A stretch of 64,000 nucleotides of DNA from Isoetes taiwanensis. Lineage: Eukaryota > Streptophyta > Lycopodiopsida > Isoetales > Isoetaceae. Of the stretch, positions 52,859 to 64,000 are shown piece by piece (within the stretch, counting starts at the first letter, position 1; every line of letters starts with the position of its first letter). A program made the translations under genes and the position numbers. The notes under the pieces are model-generated. The model worked only from the letters and a program-made list of their open reading frames with translations, was not told the origin of the DNA and made no database searches. The DNA lies in the NCBI GenBank assembly GCA_021234155.1, contig JAJEKV010000092.1, positions 248,001-312,000 on the forward strand. The letters are read 5' to 3'.

Positions 52859-54457
52859 TGTGACGTTCCACATATTTATACGCCTTTTTAAGTATAAATA
52901 CGTGACACGTCATTATGAATAATTAATGGCACATTAATTATTCATAAGCTAAGGTTAACTATGTTAATAATTAAATTATAAAGGTGGAAACCTAACCTTA
53001 AACCCTAATTCGAATTTAAGGCTTAATATAATATTAAAAGGGCCTAAAATACCAAATTAGTTAATATTAGCCAACCCGGAGCTGCCACCTGGCCCAAATC
53101 GATTGGGCAAGGCAGGGTTTCCATTTTGGACACCCAAATTAGGGCTTTTGTGCCCCAATTCGAATTAGGAGCAATTGGAGATGGGGGAGGAGGAGCAGCA
53201 GCCAGGCACCCTTCAGCAAATCGAGATGGAGCCATCCCAAGCCCGATTCGACGGTTAGTCTGTAGCTTAGCTGTGTTATCTGTAGGGTAGCGCCCCTGTT
53301 GGGCACTTGTTGTGTGTATTTCTTCTGTTTCTCTGTGTTCTCTATGCTTTACCTGTAGGAACTAACCCTTGATTGCAAAGGTGAGTTCTCCTTATCTCTG
53401 ATTCTGTACTTGCTCTTAAATGATGGATTGATAGTTCTTTGCATAGTATTACTCTTGAAATGGGGGAATTACGGGGGGTAGAGACCTCTGAGCCCATGTA
53501 TTGTAGTATGCTCCTAGATAGAGCCCTGTATTATCCCATTAGATGCGGCCTGTGTACAAGAGACCACCGGGTCATAGATGCTATGGATTGGCTTAGCACC
53601 AAAGAAGGGACGCAGTGGTGAAGTGGGGGTGGGGTCTTGCACGAACATAAAAGGCTCCTGAGACTCCTACAGTGGGCTAGGCCTGATAGCCGGTCACGTA
53701 GAGGGCCGGGTATGGGTCTGACACTCCCTGGGTGTAGAGGTGTGATCCGTATGGAGCATCTTGCACTTTGAGTAGATTTAGGGTGAGTAAGTCGGGTATG
53801 AATGCGGGGGTCGCTGATGCGGCACGTATTCTCTAGCTCACCCATGGAACCACTGTGATCCTGGAAGGGGACACTTCCCTGACCTGCCTCATCGGACCGG
53901 GGCGTCATGAACCCTGGAGTAGGCTCAGCAGGGTGATACCTCGAGCCTGCGTCTCCGGAAGGCTATAGCGAAGCCATAGCGTGAATCGACCCATCTGCAA
54001 AGTGTGCACAGGAGGGGCGGATGGAGTGGACAACCCTAGCCGATGTTCTATGCCAGCCAACGCCATGTCAAGACTCAGTCTGCTGATCTCTTGAGACCTA
54101 GCCGTCAGTCGATCCTCACTGGAGTCTGAGCCGGGGTAGAACCAGGGGTTTGGGGTGCTTTCCTTAGGATTAGATGCATATTCTTTGCCGTCGGTACTTG
54201 GATGGATGTGCCACCCTTCGTGGTGGTTATTTATATATATTTGTGCTGTGTGCTAACATGTATTCACGCTTCCGCGACGTAGGATTCCCATTGAAGGCGT
54301 GGGCCGAATGACACCTCCGTGTCCTTCACTCGGGCATCTTTCCATAGATGGCCCGGGATAGACGGAGGGCCCTGCTCATGGCGAGATAGTAGCCATGGGA
54401 GGGGAAAGTCCCCGTATGTATACGGCCGGATGTCGTATATATTCAGGGAGCGTCACA
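52859..54457 (+). repeat. 5' LTR of the LARD element
   Basis: 1599 bp. It holds a short palindromic stretch ACGTGACACGTCA near 52905. Confidence 0.93.
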
Positions 54458-54458
54458 G

Positions 54459-54470
54459 TGGTATCAGAGC
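54459..54470 (+). other. Primer binding site of the LARD element
   Basis: TGGTATCAGAGC, tRNA-iMet type, one base behind the LTR. Confidence 0.92.
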
Positions 54471-54634
54471 ATGGTTCTGGGAAGCCAAACTATTGCACTG
54501 GCCACATACTAACTCGTTAGATCGTTAGCTAGTGAGTGAGGATTTTGGGGTAGTATGAGATTTGGGTGGTGTAGTAGATGCCGTCATGATTGATTTAACG
54601 TGGTTTAAGAATAATATTGGTATGGGTACTCGGT

Positions 54635-54815
54635 GCAAAACCCTAACCCTAAGTGGCGGGCAGGGGGTACCCGGGTGTTGCTGGCGACGGTGGCGAGGTC
54701 GAGGTAGGGGGTGCCCGCCACCCTAATTAAAAAAAAAAAAAAAAAAAAACCCTAACCCTAAGTGGCGGGAAGGGGGTACCCGGACGCTCCTGGCGGCCGT
54801 AGCAACGTCGAGGTG
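54635..54815 (+). repeat. Tandem duplication with telomere-like AACCCTAACCCTAA
   Basis: AACCCTAACCCTAAGTGGCG followed by GGmAGGGGGTACCCGG occurs at 54641 and 54750, separated by an A20 run. Confidence 0.85.
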
Positions 54816-57800
54816 CCAACTACGACATCATACCTTAGCCTACAACGGAGTGAATGTTGTTTGCTCATCCCGAACATACTCTAAACCCTTCATCGGTAAC
54901 TTTGGGATACACTCATCTTTCTCTCCTTGTGTCGCCACTTAGATTACCTCTCCAACATGTTTATCGTATGTGTACATGCTATGTACATAACAAACATATA
55001 TCCTCATCCCACAATGCTAGAGCTCTGCTCTAACTTAGCTGAAATGTAACCTTTGTAGTTCTTATGATGTGGCTGTACCACCTACTTCCCAAATGGGCAG
55101 GGGCCAACTCTATGTTGAACTTGTACATGCTGATGTATTCACATGTGCAGGCCAGTAAGCAGTACGTGACCTGCCCATGTATAGAGGGTTGCTGATGGCC
55201 CGACTTTTCCAGTTTTATCTTATCTACATGTGTTACCTTTTTGTTACGGTGATGTTTGATATCGGACTTCGGTCAAATGCACCTTGGTGCTTAAACTCTT
55301 CTATGTTTTAAGCTTTCATGCTATTACCTTTGGAAATAAGGAATTACCTTCCTTTTTATGTATACTTTCTTCTATTGCAGTTTTTTGATTAACCGTCATT
55401 TGTTTAACTAACCCCAATGCTGAGGACAGCATTATTTCTAAGAGGGGGAGAATGTGACGTTCCATGTATTTATACGGTATACGTATAAATAAGCTGACAC
55501 GTCACCCAATAAAGGTACGCCACCATGGAGTATCTTAACCTAAGGGGTTGACCTAAAAGGGATTAATTTAAACTTATGGTACTTTAACCCCGTACATAAA
55601 CTATAATTTTCCCATGGGATTATGCCATAGTTCCAAAGGTTTCTACCACAGTCCAAGGCCTTTTCTAAAGGTTCCTTCAGTTAATTTGCGTTTCGCCATG
55701 TTTTGTCACACCTAACCTATTTTTCTCAAGTTAGCATGTCAACCTCAACTTTTGATCCCTTTGAATGTTGTCGTCTTTGGCTCCCTCATAATGAAGCGGA
55801 GGCACTAAAATCTCCTGGTCTTCTAATAGGAAAACCCAATGTTTCAATCTTCGTTAGTAACCGCCATATGATTATCCAATTCCTTACCCTCTTAAGAGTT
55901 TCAAAGTCATAATCTCTAACGGGTCTATGCCGCAAGGCAACGGATCCTCCAGCCTCTACTTCCGTACCTACAATTGTTCCCCGCGAGTAGGGTAACTCTT
56001 AGGATATATGGACTACTGGTCTATATAATCTCACCCCTTGTAATCTATACACCTCGTCTTGATTTTTATCGGGACTTGGAATTGCTATGTATTGCCCTCT
56101 TCTCGGTTATCCCTAAAGGTATAATCGCCAAAGTCGTCGTACTCTTTCTTTTCTTCCATCAGGGGGATGCGATATTTTACACATTTTCTTAGTCCCAAAA
56201 CCAAATAAATGCTCTCAGCTTATAACCTTGAAGTAATTCATTCGTATCTGGAACCCTTGAGTAGTTAACCTCTCATTATCGGTTATTCCAATACCGTTCC
56301 AACCATCCTCGGGATGTTCTTCAATGTGACGTCACCATATATGCTAGACTTACTCTAGCTATTTTCACTGATTCAACCTCTTCTCATCTCCCTTAGTACG
56401 ACGTATCCAAGATAGTCAACTCTAACCATTGGGATAGCTTGAATGCTTATCTCTGGTAAAACATACCTAACCCAATATCTTCGTATATAAGCATATCATA
56501 TTCTTTACACCTTGTCAAGTAATGTTTCACTCCCCTTGTACGGATATTCTACTATCTTTTAATATGATATACATCTCAATATCACAATTAACATCTTCGA
56601 TCTCCTAACTAGTGTAGTATGCAATACTACTACATCCTTCAAACATCCAAAACCACTATGTTGTTATTATGAGATATAGTAACATGTGTGCACCAACCCT
56701 AACTCTAGACTCATATGTAATCCGTTTCCCGCAATTGTATTTCCTCAACTCGTTTAGCTTGTGCTATATATGCTGTGGTTTTCACACCACATCTTCTAGA
56801 CTCTCTAGCCTTAGGTTGCCTTGGTCCTCACGCTCTACTCATAAATTTCACAGGGGCAAATACCACCCTAAGTTCCTAGTGGACATATTTACTGTCTAGT
56901 GGAATTCTTATCTTCATTACTTCCGTATTCATATATGTGAACTAAAAGTTCTATTACACATCTTATCTTTTTCTAGTTATGGTTTTTCCATTAAATGCTC
57001 CTAGATATACCAACGCGGAGTTACTCCTCGGGATACACGCACGCTACCGAGTCTACAGCACATTCTCCTTGGTGAGATGTTCCTAGGGCACCTACCTTGT
57101 TCATACTCCAGACTTTGGTCTATTCAAAGTGTCCCTCCAAATTCTCTATGACTTAACATACCTTGCAGTTTTTAGATGCTTGCGCCTGCTCCTAGCAATT
57201 GTCGTCTTCTCTTGACCTTGGGTGCAAACTACGTTCCACACTATTGTTTAGTCTGCTATCCGGCACCTCGATGCTCCCAGCAGACATAAGATGTGGCCAT
57301 TCCCTTAATTTATATATCATGCATAATGGTCATGCATTTGACCAACCTCATATAATCTTGCGTCTTTATTCCACACCTCAGGAACAACAATCTCCTTGGG
57401 AAACGCAATATATGCGTAAATCCTTAATCCGTACTTTATGGATCCGCATTCGCATACCACGTTAGTCTCTATCGTTCCATGAATCATATCTCCATTCAAG
57501 TAGCAATAGTTATACAATGTCGGGTCCACATTCTATACCTTCACCACCACTGTCGAAACCTACACTTCTAAAGCGATCTCTCTTTCAAAAGCTGGGTACT
57601 TATAATCCAATTTCCACCTTAGTATAGTACCTCTCTGACGTGATCTATGGTAGATAATCATAAACCACTTCTTCATCGGATCTATGGTGCTATATTCAGT
57701 CTCCTTTTACGTACAATGGCAATATATATTATATACCGTAATCCTCGTAATTAATACGCCCAGTGTTTCAATCAGATAACAAACATTGTTATACCAATTC

Positions 57801-59039
57801 CTCGAGTAACCATCCAAAATAAGGATACCTTACCACTCCTTATTCCCAATGTTTAGCACTTCTACTTCAAGCAAGAACCCAGGATCTGCTTAACCTTCAT
57901 TATATAATAGCCTCAAGAAGCATCGGGCATGCTTTTGATGCTTCCGTATCTCTAATAAATGTATAGATATAGCTAATGAATTAATAGGTGTGCTCATGTG
58001 AGGTAAAGCTCGTTTAGTATTAGTTCACCTCGAAATCCCGTTGGTCAATTAACCTAAGGAACCATCTGTTATTCTATTTTATAGCGTTATCACATACAAG
58101 CCTTAGATCCATGATTTTAGATTTATCTCCACAAAGGTTTTACCCATGGTTACTTAAAGCCAACAATATAGCAATTGGCGTTTTACATCTTAGAACTTTA
58201 TTTGAAATCAAACCAACATTTAAATCAACAATGTAGTCTCATTTCCTAAGGGTCTTCAACCCTCGCATATTAGGATCAGGCTATCAGTTACAGCTAGGTG
58301 TAAACTATGGATCGAGAGTGTCAGTGTGCAAACATTAAAGATACTCAAAAGGGAAAAACTCTTTAAACATAGAAGGATATAATTATGTATGTCTTACATA
58401 AACTCCTAAGGGAATAACGAGACTTAGATAATGTTATACCAAGGTTATGAATAATAAATGAAGAACGTCTGTCTGTAATTAATATTAAAGTATATAGGTC
58501 AAAATAGCAAATGCAGTACAACATGCAATAAAAGGGTAACTATAAATGGCAGGGCCATCTAAACACTCACGATAGCAATGTATGAATTGTTAAAAAAAAA
58601 AAAAAAAAAACTGTACCAAAACAGGAAAACGAAATTTAGATGTAAAATTACATTAAGGCTCGCTGTAATAAAATCACTTGCAAAGTGAAGGGCGAATATA
58701 ATAGACATATATACAAAAGTTAATATGATTAGAATGACCTTCTACTAAACAGTGCGAGATTAATAACTCTGTATTATAATATAACAATAAATAGAAGTTC
58801 TTTATATCCATACCTGTCTTTAATATATAATCAGTTACATGTATGTATAGAAAGAATGATTTCCAAAATAGATAGACTGTGAACTCGTCACCATGAATCA
58901 ACATGACAAAGTCTACGTGACTTATAATATCACGCTATCTCTTTAAGGAGGGGAGACTTCCTTCTAATGTACGATGTGTTGCACTGCAACAAGAGTAGTC
59001 TTGATGCTGAGGACAGCATCACTTTTAAGGTGGGGAGAA
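54816..59039. other. Non-coding interior of the LARD element, with an internal LTR start
   Basis: No frame longer than about 90 codons and no gag/pol motif. At 55420-55500 the series GCTGAGGACAGCAT, AGAGGGGGAGAATG, TGTGACGTTCCATGTATTTA repeats what stands at 59005-59065 before the right LTR, so part of a related element is fused inside. No LTR end was found for it. Confidence 0.7.
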
Positions 59040-60618
59040 TGTGACGTTCCATATATTTATACGCCTTTTTTAGTATAAATACGTGACACGTCACTATGAA
59101 TAATTAATGGCACATTAATTATTCATAAGCTAAGGTTAGCTATGTTAATAATTAAATTATAAAGGTGGAAACCTAACCTTAAACCCTAATTCGAATTTAA
59201 GGCTTAATATAATATTAAAAGGGCCTAAAATACCAAATTAGTTAATATTAGCCAACCCGGAGCTACCACCTGGCCCAAATCGATTGGGCAAGGCAAGGTT
59301 TCCATTTTGGACACCCAAATTAGGGCTTTTGTGCCCCAATTCGAATTAGGAGCAATTGGAGATGGGGGAGGAGGAGCAGCAGCCAGGCACCCTTCAGCAA
59401 ATCGAGATGGAGCCATCCCAAGTAGCTTAGCTGTGTTATCTGTAGGGTAGCGCCCCTGTTGGGCACTTGTTGTGTGTATTTCTTACATTTCTCTGTGTTC
59501 TCTATGCTTTACATTGTAGGAACTAACCCTTGATTGCAAAGGTGAGTTCTCCTTATCTCTCGATTACGTACTTGCTCTTAAATGATGGATTGATAATTCT
59601 TTGCATAGTATTACTCTTGAAATGGGGAATTACGGGGTAGAGACCTCTCGAGCCCATGTATTGTAGTATGCTCCTAGATAGAGCCCCAGATTATCCCATT
59701 AGATGCGCCTGTGTACAAGAGACCCACGGGTCATAGATGCTATGGATTGGCTTAGCACCAAAGAAGGGACGCAGTGGTGAAGTGGGGGTGGGGTCTTGCA
59801 CCTAACATAAAAGGCTCCTGAGACTCCTACATTGGGCTAGGGCGATGGCCCAGGGCCACGAGAGGGCGGGTATGGGTCCGGACACTCCCGGGTGTAGAGG
59901 TGTGATCCGTATGGAGCATCTTACACTTTGAGTAGATTTAGGGTGAGTAAGTCGGGTATGAATGCGGGTCGCTGATGCGGCACGTATTCTCTAGCTCACC
60001 CATGGAACCCGGGTGTGATCCCGGAAGGGGACACTTCCCCGACCGCCTCATCGGACGGGGGCGTCATGAACCACGGAGTAGGCTCGGTGAGGGGTGATAC
60101 CTCGAGCCTCGCGTCTTCAGGAAGGCTATAGCGGCCATAGCGTGAATCGACCCATCCGCAAAGTGTGCACGGGGAGGGGCGGATGGAGTGGACAACCCTA
60201 GCCGATGTTCTATGCCGATAGCGCCATGTCAAGACTCAGTCTGCTGATCTCTTGAGACCTAGCCGTCAGTCGATCCTCACTGGAGTCTGAGCCGGGGTAG
60301 AACCAGGGGTTTGGGGTGATTTCCTTAGGATTAGATGCATATTCTTTGCCGTCGGTACTTGGATGGATGTGCCACCCTTCGTGGTGGTTATTTATATATA
60401 TTTGTGCTGTGTGCTAACATGTATTCACGCTTCCGCGACGTAGGATTCCCATTGAAGGCGTGGGCCGAATGACACCTCCGTGTCCTTCACTCGAGCATCT
60501 TTCCATAGATGGCCCGGGATAGACGGAGGGCCCTGCTCATGGCGAGATAGTAGCCATGGGAGGGGAAAGTCCCCGTATGTATACGGCCGGATGTCGTATA
60601 TATTCAGGGAGCGTCACA
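59040..60618 (+). repeat. 3' LTR of the LARD element
   Basis: 1579 bp, the partner of 52859-54457 with scattered substitutions and small indels. Confidence 0.93.
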
Positions 60619-60623
60619 AAATT

Positions 60624-61559
60624 CAAGTAAATTGTTGTTTTTTCTTGAAGAATAATGATCAATCTTCGTGAATGGAAGAATTCACGTCACAATCTGTGAA
60701 ATTGGTACAGATCAGCAACAGGCTCAACATCAGTTTACTATTAGAACAACTGCACTCGAAATATGTCAGGTACTAGCGATACTGCTCAACTATTTGTATG
60801 TCTGTAATAGGCTTAGTTGCATGAAGATTTTAGATAACATTTTGTATCTTTATTATACAGTACTGTTTACTATTATTGAGATACCACAAAAATGAAATTT
60901 AATTTTGACTATCTTGAGCCTTTTATAGGGTGTTCTTGGGTTGTCAATTGCTTGCCATGTCTGCAAAAGTATTTCAGTATAGAAGAATGCGAAATAGGTG
61001 AAATGAATTTATCTACTAGAGCTTTTCTCTGTGTACTTAATTGCCTCAGGATTTTTGTAGTTATCTTAATTGTATTAGATCTTTTTAGAGTCGTCTTGCC
61101 TTGAATCACATATTATGTACTTTTTCTTTAGCCTAATTACGGTCAAAATATAACTGTTTTCTTATTGTTTTCTAATGCAGACCTAAAGATAAATGATTGA
61201 CATAGATGAAAGGATATAAAATCTTTATTATCCTGAAGCAGATACGAGCTTCAATATCCTGAAGCCCCCTGAAGCATGATTCTTTTGTATGATTGATTTC
61301 TCCATAATATCTTGGAGTTGATCAACATATAAACCATAATAGATACTGCATAAACATTCCAACCAGTTCTGAACATCACTACATTTATGGAGTTATAGTT
61401 TACAATGGTAATAACAAAGGAAAGCAGTCATGCTTTTAGGTAAAAATCTGTTTATTTTTTGACATCCACTTAGGACCATGTCGAATTGCTATCAAGCTTG
61501 CAAGTTATGTTTGTTTGCATTTTTGCTAGCCTCAATTGTTTCGTAAGTTTCCACTTGTA
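60624..61559. other. Spacer, no gene seen
   Basis: AT-rich. An open stretch GRIHVTICEIGTDQQQAQHQ (60670 on) ends at a possible donor (GTCAG/GTACTA), but nothing else supports an exon. Confidence 0.4.
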
Positions 61560-62706
61560 GCCAATACGCTGCGGCAAAGTTTTTTTAGTGCAAGGATGAG
61601 AGATGGGGATGATCTCATAGATCACATCAGCAATATGGTCAGTCTGGAAGACTAGTTAGCAGCCCTGAATCATATTATCAGTGATGAAGATCTTGCTATG
61701 GCAATTCTGGCAAGTCTACCTGGTTCCTATGACTCAATTAAGCAAGCCATAGATTGTCAAGATGGCGGGCTTAGATGCGAAATCATGATTGGTGCTATAC
61801 TACAGCTTCTCATCTGCAAAAAAAGGAAGAGTCTGAATCAGCTTTTGTTGCTAAACTAAAGGCAATAAGAAAAGAGTTTGAGTGCTGGACATGTGGAAAA
61901 AAGGGACATCTTTTAAGGAATTGCAGAAGTTCGAAGGAAAATGAAGAGAGGAAAGTAGACAAGGAAAAAGAAGAAAAGAAAAAAGATGGCAAATCAAAGC
62001 CACCTTTTACAGGAAAAAAGTGGAGCAATGGAAGAACTGGAAGCGGGCAATCAAGCGCCCATATGGCAGAAGATAACAGGGATACTTGCAGCAAGCAGGC
62101 ATTAAGAGGCAACTTGCAAATCCATATGAGCAATTTCAAAATGGCGTGGTCGAAAGAAAAATGAGAACTCTGAAAGAGTGTGCACTCAACATAATGAAAT
62201 GGGCCAAGCTTTCAGATCAGTTTTGGGGAGAGGCGATCCTCACAGCTTGTTATTTGCAGAATAGAGCTCTTACAGCAGCGGTAAAAGGGAAGACACCTGA
62301 GGAGATGTGGAGTGGCATTAAATCGGACGTGAGTCACCTAAAAGTATGTGGATGCACGACGTATGCTTTTACACCAAAGGAGCTTTAGAAGAACAAGCTG
62401 GATGACAGAGCCCGTAAGCGTATTCTTCTTGGATATTGTTTAGAAGGGAAAGGGTACAGGTTGCTGGATGTCAGAAGTAGGAAAGTGATTAGAACGAGTA
62501 ATGCAAAATTTGATGAATATGGGGTTACTAGAGGGGATGGAGTCCAAGATGTAGATGATTCTGATCTATATCAAGAACATACTAATCTATGGGTAGAAAT
62601 ACAAGAGGGTCAAGAAGCCACAGGTGACTGTGTTGCCGGTGACACTATTGCAGCAGACCCAATTCAAGCGAAAAAGTCTATGGTGGAAAGCATATGTTGG
62701 CATTGA
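61560..62706 (+). mobile_element. Ty1/copia remnant with internal deletion (gag joined to integrase)
   Basis: MRDGDDLIDHISNMVSLED and ISDEDLAMAILASLPGSYDS (gag UBN2 type), zinc knuckle CWTCGKKGHLLRNC (about 61882-61925), a Lys/Glu-rich linker, then directly the integrase end NPYEQFQNGVVERKMRTLKE, CALNIMKWAKLSDQFWGEAI and LGYCLEGKGYRLLDVRSRKV. Protease and the first two integrase Asp regions are missing. Several stops and shifts. No LTR is recognised. Confidence 0.88.
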
Positions 62707-64000
62707 GCACATGCCCAATCTTGCCTCCTTGATGGATCTTTTTTGCAGTAGCAAGATGAGAATATGATGTGGTGTTTAAACTGGCCAGCAACAAGTTTCA
62801 CTTCATGTCTAGATGAAACAAGCTATAGGTGGCAAATGAGCAGATCTAAGGTGAGGATCTCTATTGGACTTGAGAAAGGCATTCTCCCAATGCCTGATGA
62901 TACACTAGATACACGATAGCTACATTTAGCATATATATCAACGTGGATACTGCCTACATGGTATCTACAATGGTATATGAGAAGTCCTAGGTCAATGTCC
63001 ATGGAGTAGTCTCTCATGTTTTATGCACGACCAAATGATGGTCCTTTCCAACCTTGTGAAGATGCAATCATAACTATGTAGGTGCATGTGCATAGGCAAT
63101 ATTGAAACCAACACAACGGCATGTGTATCATGGGTTTTGTAGAAAATGGCCTGGATCCTGAGGATTGACATCGCAGATTATAAAGCCCATTTGCTTAGCT
63201 ATCTTTCTCTACTCTGGAATGGATAATGTAATGTACCTAGGCAGATACCTTGCATTCTCTTCCCCGACCTTTTGCACCAGAGTTGTACATGTTAACATGT
63301 AGCTGCACATGCACAGGAAACTACGACAAAGCAATGTGTTTACATGGTTTGGAGTAATATCAGACATGTCCAGCTTGGAGACGGGTTGGATGCCCTTGGT
63401 CTCTTCACTCTTGACAGTTTAAGTTTCAACTGTAATCTGTTTCTGCAATCCTGGGGAACCCACTATCTATTATTCTGATCTCTTTTCCAAATATGTTTAG
63501 CCTAGAACAACAAAAATGCCAGAACGTTTATGGACAAAAAATGCTTCTATTTCAGTACTATAATCCTTAACTTTTACCATCAGACCCAAAAATTTATGAG
63601 ATTGATAACCTTGCTAAATGGACCTTCTCTTTCTGGTCCCAGCATAAGACACATCAAGAGACTATAAATGTAGAAAGTCTTTGTCTTTCCAATTGTTCTT
63701 TTCAGTTCTTTTTCCCTTTTCTATTTGGAATGTCCTAAGTACGTTACCAATGCTCTAAACTAAACATTTACTGTTTTTGTAGTTTGCCTTCCATGTGACT
63801 TTGGCAATTGCTTACAGCATAGAGCCTGCCACGTGCAGAACCTTAAAAAATGTCAAAAGCTCTACTGTTATTTATGATTCACATACACATGAATATTGAC
63901 ATCTCTGTAGGATAAGGAACAAGAGGCATGCCCAACAAGGACCTAATCAAAGTAGGTTATATGCAAAAGCCTTTTAATGAATCGCTATGTACATATGGCA
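62707..64000. other. No gene seen
   Basis: Mixed AT-rich sequence up to the window end. No frame, RNA gene or repeat unit was recognised. Confidence 0.5.

Larger units (their letters stand above)
52859..60618 (+). mobile_element. LARD-type LTR retrotransposon, 7.76 kb, no coding interior
   Basis: LTRs at 52859-54457 and 59040-60618 (about 1.6 kb) start TGTGACGTTCC and end GCGTCACA. AAATT flanks both sides (52854-52858, 60619-60623). A primer site TGGTATCAGAGC (54459-54470) follows the left LTR, and a purine tract AAGGTGGGGAGAATG precedes the right one; this tract style is usual for Ty3/gypsy elements. The 4.6-kb interior has no gag or pol motif in any frame. The LTRs differ by several indels, for example about 20 bp missing near 59420, so insertion is not recent. 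Confidence 0.93.

Noticed and set aside
53044-53235. 63-codon frame repeated at 59225-59416
   Set aside because: Part of the two LTRs; repeated because the LTRs are repeated.
54641-54770. Interstitial telomere
   Set aside because: Only two AACCCTAACCCTAA pieces within a duplicated block of the LARD interior.
1-64000. tRNA genes
   Set aside because: I saw no convincing cloverleaf with A and B boxes; the iMet-like sequences are 12-base primer sites.

Overview
This is nuclear DNA of a land plant, most likely a gymnosperm (conifer type). The reasons are GT-AG introns, plant genes (DREB2, DnaJ/Jiv90), plant gene remnants (PAL, ERECTA-like LRR, carboxylesterase, endo-mannanase, serine decarboxylase), plant-type 5S rDNA, tRNA-iMet-primed LTR elements, many retrocopies and decayed fragments, and very low gene density. 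The gymnosperm assignment is inference; land plant is secure.

Layout. 1-3918: right part of an element-like unit with a large exon of unknown family, an FCP1-like (inactive-looking) HAD domain and arrays of the palindrome CTCGACTCGCGAGTCGAG. 3919-5100: decayed Ty1/copia gag-pol. 6360-7968 (-): five-exon gene for a predicted 271-aa two-helix membrane protein. 11191-15278 (-): nine-exon gene for a 758-aa DNAJC14-like J/Jiv90 protein, the best gene here. 16903-17620: PAL pseudogene. 18857-20115: exons of an uncertain gene with a GT2-like domain. 20475-21370 (-): truncated second member of the palindrome family, then LINE tails and 2 kb of short-period repeats to 23640. 24354-24480: strong heat-shock-element promoter without its gene. 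25060-26180: RBM39-like retrocopy. 27585-28595 (-): LINE fragment. 28885-30910: small decaying 5S rDNA array. 31107-35201: a 4.1-kb unit bounded by 25-bp inverted repeats and a 4-bp repeat, enclosing an intact DREB2-type gene, the palindrome array and a deleted copy of the exon seen at 55. 38188-46330: gene fragments behind a Helitron-like end, a LINE, and inside the LINE both a copia element with identical LTRs and a hAT MITE. 46557-51290: more fragments, a MULE remnant, and a predicted 54-aa gene at 50189-50611 (-). 52854-60623: a 7.76-kb LTR element with a non-coding interior. 61560-62706: copia remnant. The rest holds no recognisable gene.

Genes likely to be expressed are the DnaJ/Jiv90 gene, the 271-aa gene, DREB2 and perhaps the 54-aa gene; they are unrelated neighbours, not a pathway. 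The most interesting material is the palindrome-array family, present three times in 35 kb with the same intron-acceptor exon, the same 3' region and, in two copies, the same terminal sequence. It behaves like an undescribed mobile family. Second is a hairpin-forming LINE 3' tail whose stem is kept by compensating changes. All coordinates and splice sites were read by eye; no similarity search was run.
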